A stretch of 57,702 bases of DNA from Alloascoidea africana (lineage: Eukaryota > Ascomycota > Alloascoideomycetes > Alloascoideales > Alloascoideaceae). The stretch is taken from the NCBI GenBank assembly GCA_030581615.1, contig JAKTTT010000091.1:1-57702 (forward strand), in the 5' to 3' direction. Below, one piece after another: positions 30,104 through 41,921 of the stretch. Below the pieces are notes generated by a model. The model made no database searches. It was not told the DNA's origin and worked only from the letters and a program-made list of their open reading frames with translations. The first letter of the stretch is position 1. Each line of letters opens with the position of its first letter. A program made the position numbers and the translations under genes.

Positions 30104-31141
30104 CGTTTTTTGTTAAAAGTATTTAGTAGTTTATTTGGTTACTTAAAGTTGAAATAGAGCTTCTCTTTTTTGAGGATCAGTAAGAGCATTTGAATAATCT
30201 TTTATAGGCTCTAAGGATGTAGATAAAACAAGCAACGACCATATAGAAACAAAATACTTATTTAACCAATCTCATGATGGATAGAGGAGATCAGTATAAG
30301 GTTCAGTAATACGAGGATAATGGAAATTGCTTGTTAATTTTAGAATTGTTAATCCCCTGTATTATTGACCTAGATTGTCCCAATCCGTGTTGGGATAAAA
30401 GGAAAAAAATAAAAACCGTTTGCATTGACTTTTTAGAAGCAATATGTAACAAACGAATGACAAATTCGCATTCATTTCACTTTTATTCATTTCAATCTAT
30501 CTTATAAATTTTTTACTATTAACCTTTCCAGAGCACAATTCATCAAGCCTTTATCTTTTTGAACGATAATCATGAATGATCGTTCTTTAACACACTTAGC
30601 GTTACTTAAATAGTGTGTTCATTTCTTAGCTAACCAGAATAATCAGAACTCACAATTCTTAACCAAATTAAACCATTTTATCTCTTCAATGCTTTTTTCA
30701 ACCAGCTCGCTTCTCTAGCAACACATTACACAATCTTTAAGGTCACGAGATAATCATCTAAAGCATACGTCAAATAGCTTCAAGAGACCACGTAGCCACT
30801 ATCTCTGATGATCACTTCGGGATAATCATATTCAAACCAAAAGCCAAATATAAAGCGGATCCAAAAATTCAGGCATTTACAGGAACAATTTAAACAAATT
30901 TGAGCTTTCCAAGTTGTATTAGAGAAGAATGGCCCTTTGTCTCTTGCCAATCAAACCGACATTCACTACACAGAATATACGTATAAAGAGAAAAACGGAA
31001 AGACAATTTCAGGACCGCAATTAACACATTTTTCTTTCCTTCTAGACAAATAAAAGTAAGTATAAAAACAACGCTAAAATTAAAAGACACTTAGGATCGG
31101 GTTCACTTTCAGACCTGACGGGTAAATAGTAGCAAAGACAA
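30104..31141. other. intergenic region
   Basis: About 1 kb, AT-rich, upstream of the tRNA-Leu and downstream of the GH17 gene. A small dyad GAACGAT / ATCGTTC lies at 30561-30585. No coding or RNA gene is seen. Confidence 0.5.
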
Positions 31142-32323
31142 TTAGTTATCTGAAAAGATACCCCAGAATTGTTCTGCTTGGAATGGACCGGGATTCTTCC
31201 ACATGTCGTTAAAAGCAGTAAACAAGAATGTTGATCCACCAACAGCATTTTTAATTGAATCGATTGCCTTTTGCTGGTTATCAAAGGAAGGAACAGCAAG
31301 ACCGTTAGAATCACCACTAGATGGCCAGCCAGATTCAGTAATCAAAACTTGCTTTCCACCACAAAGAGCGGAAAGGATATCAATCTGCTTCTTAACCCAT
31401 GTGCCAGCGAGATCCGGCAAAATGGTACCATCGAAGAATGAGTGTGCATTCACTGCAACATAGTCAGACTTGCTGCAGAGACCAGGGTTCGCAATAACGG
31501 CAATGAAAGTGTCAACAGAGACAACTGGTCCATTGTATCCAGCGCTTCTTAAAGCAGATTTGGCAGTGTCAACATATTGACCAATTTGGCTAACAGAAGC
31601 TTGTCCGTTATTGACAAGCTCATTTCCAACGGAAACAGTGTGGATGTCATCCCAAGATCCGCCATTGCTAACGGCGCTAGAAATAGTGCTTACAGCATTT
31701 TCGATGTTGTTCACATCAAAAATTCCGAGGAACAATTTTTGGCCACCATGTTTTGCAGCAAGAACATTGGAAACTTGGTCACAATCAACGCCGTAAATTC
31801 GGATTACCTCAAACCCCGAGAGCTTGGAAATATCGGAAGAAACTTCAGAAGCTGACTTGCAAGATCCGGAGCTGTGATAAGGTGAATATGTTACTCCCAA
31901 AGCACCACCAGATCCAATAGCTCCAGGATCTCTGGATGAAGAAGATGAAGCTGAAGAGGAAGAAGAAGCTGAAGAGACTGATGAAGATTGAGGAGGAGCC
32001 GCAACACTGGAAGAAGAGGGTTCTGGCGTCCAACTTGAAGAGGAAGGCGCATAAGTCTCGACCGGAGCAACAGAAGAAAAGGAGGAAGAAGAAGAAGAGG
32101 AGTAAACAACCTCTGCCTGAACTGGTTCTGGCGACGGAGATGGAGATGGAATTGGGGTTGGTTCTTCGCCGGCCACCACGTCATGGTAAACAGTACTTGT
32201 GAATATAACGGTGTGAACATCACGCTTATGCAATTTGGCATGGTTATGAACAAGCACAGGCTGAGCAACAATTGTTGAAGTGAGAAGGGCCAAATAGGCC
32301 AAAACAGTAGTTTGAAAATACAT
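31142..32323 (-). CDS. cell-wall GH17 glucanase-like protein (SCW4/SCW10/MP65 type)
   Basis: 393 aa from the ATG at 32323, which opens directly on a signal peptide (TTVLAYLALLTSTIVAQP). An ATG at 32650 would put 109 unlikely residues before it. HKRD shortly after the signal is a Kex2-type site. A Ser/Pro-rich linker (about 40-130) leads to the GH17 barrel starting GALGVTYSPYHSSGSCKSA. The acid/base glutamate lies in SVGNELV and the nucleophile in LITESGWPS. The C-terminus ends FWGIFSDN without a GPI signal, so it is soluble or covalently bound in the wall. Family members remodel beta-glucan. A TATATA box stands 185 bases upstream. Confidence 0.93.
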   Translation of the reverse strand: MYFQTTVLAYLALLTSTIVAQPVLVHNHAKLHKRDVHTVIFTSTVYHDVVAGEEPTPIPSPSPSPEPVQAEVVYSSSSSSSFSSVAPVETYAPSSSSWTPEPSSSSVAAPPQSSSVSSASSSSSASSSSSRDPGAIGSGGALGVTYSPYHSSGSCKSASEVSSDISKLSGFEVIRIYGVDCDQVSNVLAAKHGGQKLFLGIFDVNNIENAVSTISSAVSNGGSWDDIHTVSVGNELVNNGQASVSQIGQYVDTAKSALRSAGYNGPVVSVDTFIAVIANPGLCSKSDYVAVNAHSFFDGTILPDLAGTWVKKQIDILSALCGGKQVLITESGWPSSGDSNGLAVPSFDNQQKAIDSIKNAVGGSTFLFTAFNDMWKNPGPFQAEQFWGIFSDN

Positions 32324-33715
32324 GCTCGTTGAAGTTCTTGATTGTGATTTACTCCAAAGCGAACTGAATTTGTGGTATTGAAATGGCGGAAAAGAACGGA
32401 TCAATCGGTCGAGGAATAAAGAAGATAAAGGAGTGACTATTGGAAGTGGTTTTCTCTTCAATCGTTCGAGCGAATGGAAGTAAGTAGTCAGAGGGAGGGT
32501 ATGAGGTATATATTGGAAGGGAGAAGAAGGCGAGGTGAAAATGGAAATGAATGAAGAAGCAAGGAGAATCTTGCTGTTGAGCTTAACCTTGAATTCATAG
32601 TGCTTAGAGTAATTAAACAAGAAGCGGTTAACTGGTAACCTGTGTGGCATGTGTTGGCACCTTAAAGTGTCCTCATCCTCAGTATGTTCCCGCCAGCGAT
32701 AGACAATATGAAATACGGATTTATTTCGAAAGAAAACATGAAGGTGCCCCTATGTTAACTCTAGGAATGGTGTCTTCTGTGGTGTTAACCTCTTTTATCC
32801 GGGATGATGAATTGGAAGGCGCCTCTTCCTCGGCCAAGTAAAACACTTGGCTGCATTCCGTATCTCTCACTCCCTGCATTCCCAAGCATGCCCATTATAC
32901 GAGACCTCTCTCAAATTTTCATTCCAAGCATTTTGAAAAGTGATTTCGAGTATATAACAGAATCAGAAACAACAAGATGGAAAAATGCAGCACTACTTTG
33001 ATATTTCTTCTCTTTTCCTTTCAAGGGCATCTCTTTTTCTTATACTGTAGATTTCAGTTTGGTAGTAAGGTTTAAAGAAGCCGTCCAATCTATTGGCAGA
33101 GAATGTTTGAGTAATACATTCGCTTCTCTCTTTTCACGGAAGCACCCAAAGGATGAGAATAGTGTTTGAGCTCTACCTACACTAACTCACGTTGAGGTAG
33201 GACCATCTTTAATGGTTAAAGATAGCACGCCGAGCTGCTCCCCACGGCATTATGAGAGGAAAAAGAATATCAAACTAGAAGCCTTATGTGAACGTCCCCT
33301 AACCCAAAGCTGGCGAGAGACAATAGAGCAACAAAGAAATTCAAAAGCTTGGCTACGCATCGTATAATCTGGTGGGTCTCGTAGGTATCAAGATCCGATC
33401 TTCCTAATTTTTCAAAGTTACAGGTGCAATAGAAAGAAAGGTTAGATTTCATTTCATATTTGACAATAGGATCCCAGCAAAGCTTAGTTCATCAGTTGCC
33501 AGAATAATGCCCATTTGGAGAACATCTTGAGATAATACTATCTAGATTGATCTCCAACGAAATAAAGAGGTATCATCAAGAGGAGATGCCTAGCTGTTAA
33601 TAGAAATTGATGCACAATATTCTATTTTCATCCGTATGGATGCTATTGAAGATCATATGGAAAGCATCACCGTTCACAGACTTTTGTTAATCATAATTTT
33701 TATGATGAGTGTTCA
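32324..33715. other. intergenic region between GH17 gene and PLP2
   Basis: Holds the GH17 promoter (TATATA at 32507-32512, minus orientation) and the PLP2 3' flank. A dyad CTACCT ... AGGTAG lies near 33175-33205. No gene recognised. Confidence 0.45.
32507..32512 (-). promoter_or_regulatory. TATA box of the GH17 gene
   Basis: TATATA on the minus strand about 185 bases before the chosen ATG at 32323. It supports that start and a transcript beginning below 32500. Confidence 0.45.
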
Positions 33716-34504
33716 CTAATCAAAATCGCTATCATCGTTGTTATTAAATCGATTAGATTGTTTTAGAGTTTTGCTCTTGAACTGTAATCTCCTTTCTTCA
33801 TTGTCATAATTCATTCTCTCATCGTCATCTTCATCATCATCGTCGTGGCGTTGGTTCTTCGTAAGCCGTCGATCTGTACGCTTCACAGCATCAACACTAA
33901 CAAGCAATGCCTCCTCCAGATCAGTAATACGGGTTGAAGAACCACCCAGCAATACAAGCGTTACATATTGCTTGACGACATCTCCACCGTGGTATATCAA
34001 GATCGTTGGACAATTTCTGTCAGGATAGTTCTCGATTGCCCGTGATCCCAAAATTTCCACAAACTTGACCTCTTTAAATCTGGTTGCCAACTGGGAGAAC
34101 AAACCACTTAATAGCCGAGATTCTCTATTGCCAGTAGCAGATAGATGTACAATAACAAAGCATTCCTTAGAGGCTTCGGTAATCTCTTTTTGGTACTCAG
34201 GCTTTGAAACTGGTAGCACGCTTCCATACTTTTCTTTGCCTAACTGTGACTGCATCTCGCTTATCCTCTTTTGTCTGTAGAACTCTAAAAATTCCTCGTC
34301 TTCTTCATCCTCTAGAGCGTCAAGCTCGTCCAGATCTTTATTCTCTAGCCTCTCGTCGTACTGTTTCTGAAGCGCTTCCTGAAGAGCTGTCTCGATTTGA
34401 TCTGTTGGAGATGGCGGCCGCTCTGGAATTACTCCTTGAGCACGAAGAATATCGTTCCACTCAGTATCCTCATTTGGATCAACTTGAACATTCATTCCAT
34501 TCAT
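33716..34504 (-). CDS. PLP2: phosducin-like protein 2
   Basis: 262 aa. The N-terminus NVQVDPNEDTEWNDILRAQG and VIPERPPSPT match the phosducin-like group II signature (S. cerevisiae Plp2: EDSEWNDILRAKGVIPERAPSPT, as I recall it). An acidic helix follows, then a thioredoxin-like domain (about residues 95-215) with CFVIVHLSA, AIENYPDRNCPTILIYHGG. An acidic, Lys/Asn-rich tail ends FDNNDDSDFD-like. Plp2 assists the chaperonin CCT in folding actin and tubulin and is essential in yeast. No intron. Its 5' end faces the spacer before the acyl-CoA synthetase gene. Confidence 0.95.
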   Translation of the reverse strand: MNGMNVQVDPNEDTEWNDILRAQGVIPERPPSPTDQIETALQEALQKQYDERLENKDLDELDALEDEEDEEFLEFYRQKRISEMQSQLGKEKYGSVLPVSKPEYQKEITEASKECFVIVHLSATGNRESRLLSGLFSQLATRFKEVKFVEILGSRAIENYPDRNCPTILIYHGGDVVKQYVTLVLLGGSSTRITDLEEALLVSVDAVKRTDRRLTKNQRHDDDDEDDDERMNYDNEERRLQFKSKTLKQSNRFNNNDDSDFD

Positions 34505-35040
34505 CTTTCGAATAAGGTCCTGACCAGAGACCGGGATTTTTCAACGTGGCTACCTTTTTCTTGGGGGCGATACTTATCAGGGTAACCTGAGATTTGCCAT
34601 CTTGATGTCAGTCTTATTTCCCTTTTAAGCTAGCGATCCAAATACACATTTCACTGTTTATTTTTGCAGAGAAGCCTCAGACAAGGTAAATGACATTTAC
34701 TATTGAGCCGTTGCATATCTGGGATACGAACTAAAGGTACTTTTCGAAACGCTGTGAGTTCGTGTGGTTCAGGTAAGGCAATATGGAGCGGGTCTCAAGC
34801 AAACGGGCTCGGTAATTTTGGAGCGTTTAGTTGATCTATTTATACCCGAACAAGTTTTAGGGACCCGTTTTCTTTTTATTTGCCACAAAAGCACTTCTTG
34901 GTCATGTATTAGTCATCAAAAGTTTGACCTAGAATTCTCGAGCCGCGACTTTATAAATACAATCTCGAGAGGCACTCTATATTTGAAAAATTTGTCCAAC
35001 TATCAAGGAGGATTGATATATACACAGGCGAGCTAATAGA
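34505..35040. other. intergenic region upstream of PLP2
   Basis: About 540 bases with no frame or RNA that I recognise. It must contain the PLP2 promoter and the 3' flank of the acyl-CoA synthetase gene. Confidence 0.5.
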
Positions 35041-36945
35041 TTAAATGTAATCTGGAAATAGTTCTCTAACCAAGCTCTTCTTGTTCACCTTGCCCATTTG
35101 ATTTCTTGGAATCGAATCAACAACAAGCACAACCTTGGGCGTTTTGTATCCCGAAATAACACCTTTAAGCTTGCCTTTCAACCATTCTCTATTGATACCA
35201 TGAGCCAAAGTTAGATGTGAATGGGGTTTTATAACTGCAGCTACAATTTGCCCGTAGTCTTTATCCGGTAACCCAACTACTGCACATTCATCAATCACGC
35301 TATGGCCACTTTGTGTTTCTTTAATAGAAAGTATCTCCTTTTCAATCTCAAGAGCGGAAATCTTCTCACCTCCTGATTTGATTATATCCATTGACGATCT
35401 GCCTAAGATTCTAATTGACTTCATATCGTTCAGGTCAATTGAGGCGATGTCTCCTGTTTTAAACCACCTTTGATTCTCTGATCCTTCATCAAAAACAAAG
35501 GATTCTGAGTTTGCATCTTCACGATTCCAATAGTGATCAAATACAGTAGGTCCGGCGATGTGCAGCTCTCCGACAATACCCTCCTTATCCAACGTACTTT
35601 CTTCTACCATCATCTTGTAGGTTGTGATTCCTGTATCGACAGCAGTTGACGAGCGATACAATTCCTTTTCTCCGAAAATCCGGGCAATAACACCAGGTAC
35701 TGGCACTCCAACTGTCCCGGCTTTTCTATCGCCAGCATTTAATGGTTGTGATAAGGTAATTCCAGTTTCTGTCATACCGTATCTTTCGAGCAAGGGAACT
35801 CCACCTCCCGAGAGACTATCCCATGAGTCTCGGAGTGGCATAGGCAAAGCCGCTGACCCACACATTGCCAGCTTGAGATTCTTAGAAATGCCGTCCGTTA
35901 TTGACGATTGATCACTCTCAGATAGAGTCTTGTAATAGTTTATCAGCCTATTGTAAATTGTAGGGACAGCAGTATAAGTGTTTATTGGAGACCAGCCTTT
36001 TGACAAAAGTCCAGTTTTACCCGTATTGCTCAGTGATTGCAAAACACTTTCCGGTTTAAAGGGAAATTGGAACAGCACACTACCGCCCATAATCAAGGGA
36101 ACTGTTAGGGCATTCAGAATGCCATGAATATGATGCAGAGGTAGAGTGTGCAAAAATGTTGTGTCTGGATTTATATTCCACGCTTTTGCAAGACCTCTTG
36201 CCTGTGATAGAAATATGGATAAAGAAGTAAGAACTCCTTTTGGCTGTCCACTAGTTCCTGAAGTGTAAAGCATCATTCCGCTGTTTATGTTTGATTTGCT
36301 TGTCAATTGAATATCTGATGGATCAGTTTCAATTGAAGCTGCTTCATCTGAACGCAGAGTGTCTTCGTAGACCAATACTTTAACCGGATTCTTCATCGAG
36401 GAAGACAATGAACTCGCAATTTTCTTGAGTCTATCTGCAAACCTTTGAGTTGTAATTATGTACCGGGTATTGGAGTTTGTAAGGACGAAAGAAATCTCCA
36501 AGTCCGTATGTTTGGTGCAAAGTGGAACCGCAACAGTCTGGGGCAAGCATAAGCACGTAAAAAAACTGGTAGTAAACTCATATGAGTTCTCTCCCATTAT
36601 TGCGACTCTAATCCCATCTTCTAGAGGTGTTGAGATAGAGTTGGCACTTTTTTGGACAATACCTTGCCACTCGGGAAGTTGCAAAAGGTAGGACCTCCAC
36701 CAAGCAACATCGGAGAGCAATTGACCATAAGTATACGATTTTAAGGAGCCAAAGTGTGCTATCGCTGGCTTTGATGCTGGGTGTGTTTGTAACTTGGACA
36801 AGATAGGGTGATTAGGAGGCAGAGATCTCCTTGAGGCATAGGAGTGCGTCATCTTGACCGACAACCAACTTGATAGTATTCTCCGACGATAAAGGTATTG
36901 CTGATGTTTTGAGCAGCTGCGAATTGGCATATAAAGGAGAGACAT
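35041..36945 (-). CDS. ACSF3-type mitochondrial acyl-CoA (malonyl-CoA?) synthetase
   Basis: 634 aa, an AMP-forming adenylating enzyme. The phosphate loop is YTSGTSGQPKG, the adenine motif is ERYGMTETG, the hinge region has GRSSMDIIKSGGEKISALEIE, and the catalytic lysine lies in PRNQMGKVNKKSL. The hinge motif closely follows mammalian ACSF3 (GR.S.DIIK.GGYK.SALE.E), a malonyl/methylmalonyl-CoA synthetase that feeds mitochondrial fatty-acid synthesis. The N-terminus is basic and Ser-rich (RRRILSSWLSV), fitting a mitochondrial presequence. Two early ATGs (36945, 36930) differ little. Substrate is inferred from family only. Peroxisomal Pcs60-type synthetases are the main alternative, but no C-terminal SKL is present (ends FPDYI). 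Confidence 0.82.
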   Translation of the reverse strand: MSLLYMPIRSCSKHQQYLYRRRILSSWLSVKMTHSYASRRSLPPNHPILSKLQTHPASKPAIAHFGSLKSYTYGQLLSDVAWWRSYLLQLPEWQGIVQKSANSISTPLEDGIRVAIMGENSYEFTTSFFTCLCLPQTVAVPLCTKHTDLEISFVLTNSNTRYIITTQRFADRLKKIASSLSSSMKNPVKVLVYEDTLRSDEAASIETDPSDIQLTSKSNINSGMMLYTSGTSGQPKGVLTSLSIFLSQARGLAKAWNINPDTTFLHTLPLHHIHGILNALTVPLIMGGSVLFQFPFKPESVLQSLSNTGKTGLLSKGWSPINTYTAVPTIYNRLINYYKTLSESDQSSITDGISKNLKLAMCGSAALPMPLRDSWDSLSGGGVPLLERYGMTETGITLSQPLNAGDRKAGTVGVPVPGVIARIFGEKELYRSSTAVDTGITTYKMMVEESTLDKEGIVGELHIAGPTVFDHYWNREDANSESFVFDEGSENQRWFKTGDIASIDLNDMKSIRILGRSSMDIIKSGGEKISALEIEKEILSIKETQSGHSVIDECAVVGLPDKDYGQIVAAVIKPHSHLTLAHGINREWLKGKLKGVISGYKTPKVVLVVDSIPRNQMGKVNKKSLVRELFPDYI

Positions 36946-37928
36946 ATTTGGGCAAGAAAGAGGTGATACTCCGAGCGAATTCAGGATAGGTGTGTGGTCA
37001 AGTGTGAAAATTCCGGGTGAGTTCTTTTACTTGTCGGAACGAAAAACCGGCGGTTTATCTAGCCTTCAAGCTCGATTTCCAGCCATATTGGTCAATCCCA
37101 TACCGTTATGTTTCTGTGATTAGTATATAATTGGAATATGTAATGCCCAAATTTCTAGTTGGATAGGATGAGCGCTAATCGACATAAACCAGAACTTGTA
37201 TGAATGTCTGGGATATGGTACAGATAGTATTTAAAAATGAAGCTAACGATAAACTTGGAAAAAAGGAGGATAGTACAAGCCAACTTCGAACCTCAATTAT
37301 CTTCGTTAAAGCAATATTAAACTAAGAAACCCTTGGTGCCTCAAGCGATTTAACACTCATCTGAACCTGCATACTTTAATTTATTCGGTTTTTCGGAGGG
37401 AAAAGCGGGAAGTTTTTGTTGTCTCTTTAGCTATTGACTTGTCAAACACATGAGGCGTGAATTATATCAAACTGATAAGACTAATTTAGAAAAGAGCGTT
37501 CTAATTATGTTTCCTCTTCTCGGATATCTCAAATGTTGATCAACGCTTAGCACCCAATAGTAGTTTAGAATCTCAAATTCTCTTTTTTGGTAGATATCAA
37601 TAAAGATGAGCAGTAACGATTAAGACAGCATTCATTATTACAACACAGAAATACTGAAACTGCTCTCTATTAAGGGCTTTCTAAGCCTTGACGGTAGTCA
37701 CTTAGAGTCTGGTACAACTGAATGCTGAGAACATTCACCAGGCCCATCACTATATCAGCAAGTTTAGTAATATACATCGATGCACCTAATAGCCTTAACA
37801 TTCAAAACGAATATTATTATTGGGAAATCGCTTCTGTCAAGATTCAGATCATTATATGAAACGTGATTGAATGGAAATTAAGACACTCGAACGTCCAAGC
37901 TCGCTTCCAATGCTCTCGCTTTGTCTTC
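36946..37928. other. intergenic region
   Basis: About 1 kb between the acyl-CoA synthetase 5' end and the MED6 3' end. AT-rich. Only the promoter of the former is expected, and no frame or RNA is recognised. Confidence 0.5.
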
Positions 37929-39024
37929 CTATATCGGATGTCTTTTACCACGACGCTGCTTGGTGTTTGCGATATCATTAGCTCTTTCTCTGGCTGTTAA
38001 AACCGAAGCGATGTTACCACTAGAACCTCCAGCGCTGGTGGTGCCATAAGGAGTATCTGCCCGTTCATTCATCATAGACCCATTCAGCGTGGTTGGAAGA
38101 TCATCCAGTATTACACCAGTATTTTTCAAGGATATGCTAAGCAATTGATCAAAAACCGCCGCGGATACTCCCTCGTTTTCAGCCTGTTGTTGCTGTTGTT
38201 GAGACTGCTGGGTTTGGGATAGGGAAGGGGTGTCGCCAGTTGACGATACAGCCGGAGTATTTGATGCCGTTCGATTAGAAGCTGTTCCACTGTTACCGGC
38301 TCCCCCAGTACCGGTATTGACACTCCCAGCTGAGGTTGAGGAATAGTTCAAGACATTTCCTGGAGTTGGATTTGAACTGTATGTGTGGACATAGCCCTGA
38401 GACGAGGAAAACTTTACCAGAGATTTTGCCTCCTCCAGCGCATCACGCAAAGACAAGACAGTGCTCAGCTTTCCAAATGGAGTTAGCATTTGTATAAACC
38501 GCTAGTCAAGAATAAAGAGATGCTGTTTTTCATATTGGACTTACCAATCGTGATGAGACGACAGAATGCACAGTAGGAGCCATGTATATGTTTGGGCCGG
38601 TTATGTAGTAAACTGAGAGCGGTTGAACTAGAGGCAATATTATCATTAATATAAATAACAGCAAAGAGAAATGGGTTTACTGACCTTCTTCAGGGTTCAA
38701 TCTGTTCTGTTTCCGTATTATCCAGAAATCGGGATCTCTGCTATAAGCAATGACAAACTCAATGCCCTTCATCTTGCTCAGCTGCTGGTAGAAAAAATCA
38801 GGGCCCATCCCTACAGGCCCTCCAGCTGCTCCACCGGCCCCATGCAAGTGATCGCTATACTGAGTCTGCATTTTGAGAACTTGGTTATTCGAAGTCCGAT
38901 CGAAAAATGGCGACTGGGAAAAGTAGTCCAGAACATTGTCTGTCCGTAGTCCAAAGGCTTGTATCCATTCTGGAGAGGACCACCTTAGCTCATCAAGAGC
39001 ACCGATATTTGGGTTTTCTGCCAT
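37929..39024 (-). CDS. MED6: Mediator complex subunit 6, three exons
   Basis: Exons 39024-38685, 38627-38545 and 38468-37929 join in frame to 320 aa. Intron 1 is 57 nt (donor GTCAGT, acceptor CTCTAG). Intron 2 is 76 nt (donor GTAAGT, branch CTAAC, acceptor AAAG). Exon 1 holds the Med6 core: DELRWSSPEWIQAFGLRTDN, VLDYFSQSPFFDRTSNNQ, GIEFVIAYSRDPDFWIIRKQ. Exon 2 gives VQPLSVYYITGPNIYMAPTV. Exon 3 opens LSTVLSLRDALEEAKSLVKF. The acceptor at 38469 rather than an earlier AG is chosen because it yields a gap-free match to human MED6 (SRVLTAVHGIQSAFDEA). A Thr/Gly/Gln-rich tail follows, ending KQRRGKRHPI. Med6 is a head-module subunit of Mediator. Confidence 0.95.
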
Positions 39025-39456
39025 TTATATTGGATGACAGATTATTTTGGCTTTTGGTTATTGTGAATTTCAGAGGAGTTGGTATACGTTACCCGGTTCA
39101 CGAGGCAGGTTAGGGATATAAAACGGATCAAATGAACACCTATAAACTTGACCAACAATTTATTTTAGACCAGCTGAAGAGTGACTGTTTAACTATACCC
39201 TTTTACAAATAAACAATGGGCAGCTAGTGGGGGCTTGAATGTGATAGTCGGGTGGTTGACACTTGAGTTAGGGAAAGTGATATTTTTTGTAAACAAATCA
39301 AGCATACTGAAGCATGGAAACTTCTTTGTTTAGTTCTTAAAGCAAGATAGTGGAAAGGTCATTTTGCTATGATGTAGACTGATAGATTTCTAATTTAAGT
39401 CACTAAAACTATTCCGTATTCTAGAAAAGATAGCAAATTACGAGATATCTAAATTC
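39025..39456. other. intergenic region between MED6 and polyubiquitin
   Basis: Upstream of MED6 and downstream of the polyubiquitin stop. No further feature is seen. Confidence 0.5.
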
Positions 39457-40305
<849 letters not shown>

Positions 40306-40306
40306 T

Positions 40307-40312
40307 CACGTG
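40307..40312. promoter_or_regulatory. CACGTG E-box in the UBI4 promoter
   Basis: A palindromic bHLH site (Cbf1/Pho4-type, flanked as TCACGTGG) 161 bases upstream of the UBI4 ATG. Confidence 0.4.
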
Positions 40313-40473
40313 GCCCAAACTTATCCCTCCAATTCCATCCAGCCGGCGATCTGCCAAGCTGCCCAAGGGCTTCTGCCCAAGAACATATACGCGTTCTAAT
40401 CCAACCAGGTAGCGGACAGTAACTAAAGTACAGATCGTTTGGATTCGTATCCCAATGGCACTATGAAGATGGC

Positions 40474-40486
40474 TTCCAGAAGGTTC
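40474..40486. promoter_or_regulatory. heat-shock element upstream of UBI4
   Basis: TTCCAGAAGGTTC fits the three-unit consensus TTCnnGAAnnTTC exactly, about 330 bases before the UBI4 start. UBI4 is a known Hsf1 target in yeast. Confidence 0.65.
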
Positions 40487-40705
40487 TGGGCGGCCTCACA
40501 TCTCTAGTCATAACCTAAAGAGATGAGTAATAGATGCATGGGGGTTTACAGCCCGGAAAAGCCCTTTTGAAAACAAAAATATGATCTAGAATTTCACGGA
40601 CAGAATGGTCCACTGAAAAAGCTTTTAAACATTAAAATAGTTCTTTTTTTCGCTACTGTATTATGATTATAAATTAAAAGAGAGGGAGGACGATGTGGAG
40701 CTTGA

Positions 40706-41921
40706 TCAGACTGGAGTAGACGGGCTTTTGAATGGATTCTTATTTGGCACTGTCAACAGAGGACTTACCGGAGGAGGAGATGATTCAGTCCGAAGTACTT
40801 CACGATTGCTTTGTAAAGTAGAATTAACGTGTAGTGTAACGGACCGCTGAGGGGTTGCCGGTCGGAATCTAGTCGAGCTTCTTCTTGTGGTTGGATATCG
40901 ATGAACAGGATCGTGATGAAGTGAGGGAAGGGCAGGAATGGCTTCGTCTTGAGCAGTTGTCTGAGGAGAGTTGGGGGCAGAGTTGGGTCTGTCTCCAAGT
41001 CGGTGTCCCATAACCTTTCTGTAATCAGAAAAGTCAATGTCTATGGAAGGGGTGTCTTCCTCAACCACGCTTTCTAAATTGGTCTTTGCAATAGCCTTTG
41101 GTCGAGCATTTTCAAAACTTCGAGCGCGACGCTCATAGCTTGCGAATTTATCATTGAGTACTTGAGTCGATGATTCTTCTTCAACAACATCATCGGCTTC
41201 GTGGGAATACCTACTTGTTTTCTCGTCGACCCGGCCAGGTTTTGAGAGTTGATTTCTCAGTTTATGAAAATTTATTCTTTCTTTTTCCAGAGTTGGAGGG
41301 TCTTGTACCAGGCGAGTAATTTTCTTGGCACGTTCTCGAACTGTAGTAGTTGGCAATTATATGCTCAGTTAGAACAGAATAGGTACTTCAAACTCGAGGG
41401 GAGGAAATACGTACTTTGAGCACCTTGGTCAATTCCATTACGATCAATAAAAGAAAACTCTTGTAAAGTGGAGACAAGGTAATCATCATGGGAAATCCAA
41501 CGGATGAAATCGCTTGAAGCTGCAAACAGACAGTATTGTATGACAGTTAGAGCTTTAACAATGTGTCTCCAATTTCGACCTTTATCATTCAGCCGTTGGT
41601 GGAGAATAGAGATGATGTGTTTCATTTGTTTTCTGGAATTGGGAAGAATGGTTAGAGATCTAGAGAGGTGGCGAGGAGAATAAAGGTGGTCTTACGGTTT
41701 AAAAGTCAGTAGGGCTATTTCTTGCATTTGCGCTGTTGACGGGCCCCAAGAGTCATTAGAAGTAGCTTAAGCAAAGGCCGGGAAGCAGCGACATGTGAGT
41801 GAGTGAGAAAAAACAACGACAAAGTAATATATATGTTGATCTTACCATTTCGGACTTTGATCTCTGTTCCGGAGTAGCCATTTGTGATGTTTTTTATAGA
41901 TCTCACAAAGCTTTTCGACAT
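40706..41921 (-). CDS. ENTH-domain epsin-like protein (Ent4-like), four exons
   Basis: Exons 41921-41846, 41765-41696, 41632-41415 and 41340-40706 join in frame to 332 aa. Donors are GTAAGA, GTAAGA and GTACGT. Acceptors are CTTAAG, TTCCAG and CTACAG. The last intron has branch TTCTAAC. The ENTH domain covers residues 1-140: KNITNGYSGTEIKVRNATSN, DSWGPSTAQMQEIALLTFKP, RLNDKGRNWRHIVKALTVIQ, DQGAQIRERAKKITRLVQD. This domain binds phosphoinositides and bends membrane during clathrin coat formation. The tail is disordered with one NPF motif (KNPFKSP) for EH-domain partners. I find no ubiquitin-interacting motif, unlike Ent1/Ent2, so an Ent4-type assignment is more likely. Confidence 0.9.

Noticed and set aside
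32324-32650. N-terminal extension of the GH17 protein
   Set aside because: It would put 109 residues before a clear signal peptide, and a TATA box lies inside it at 32507.
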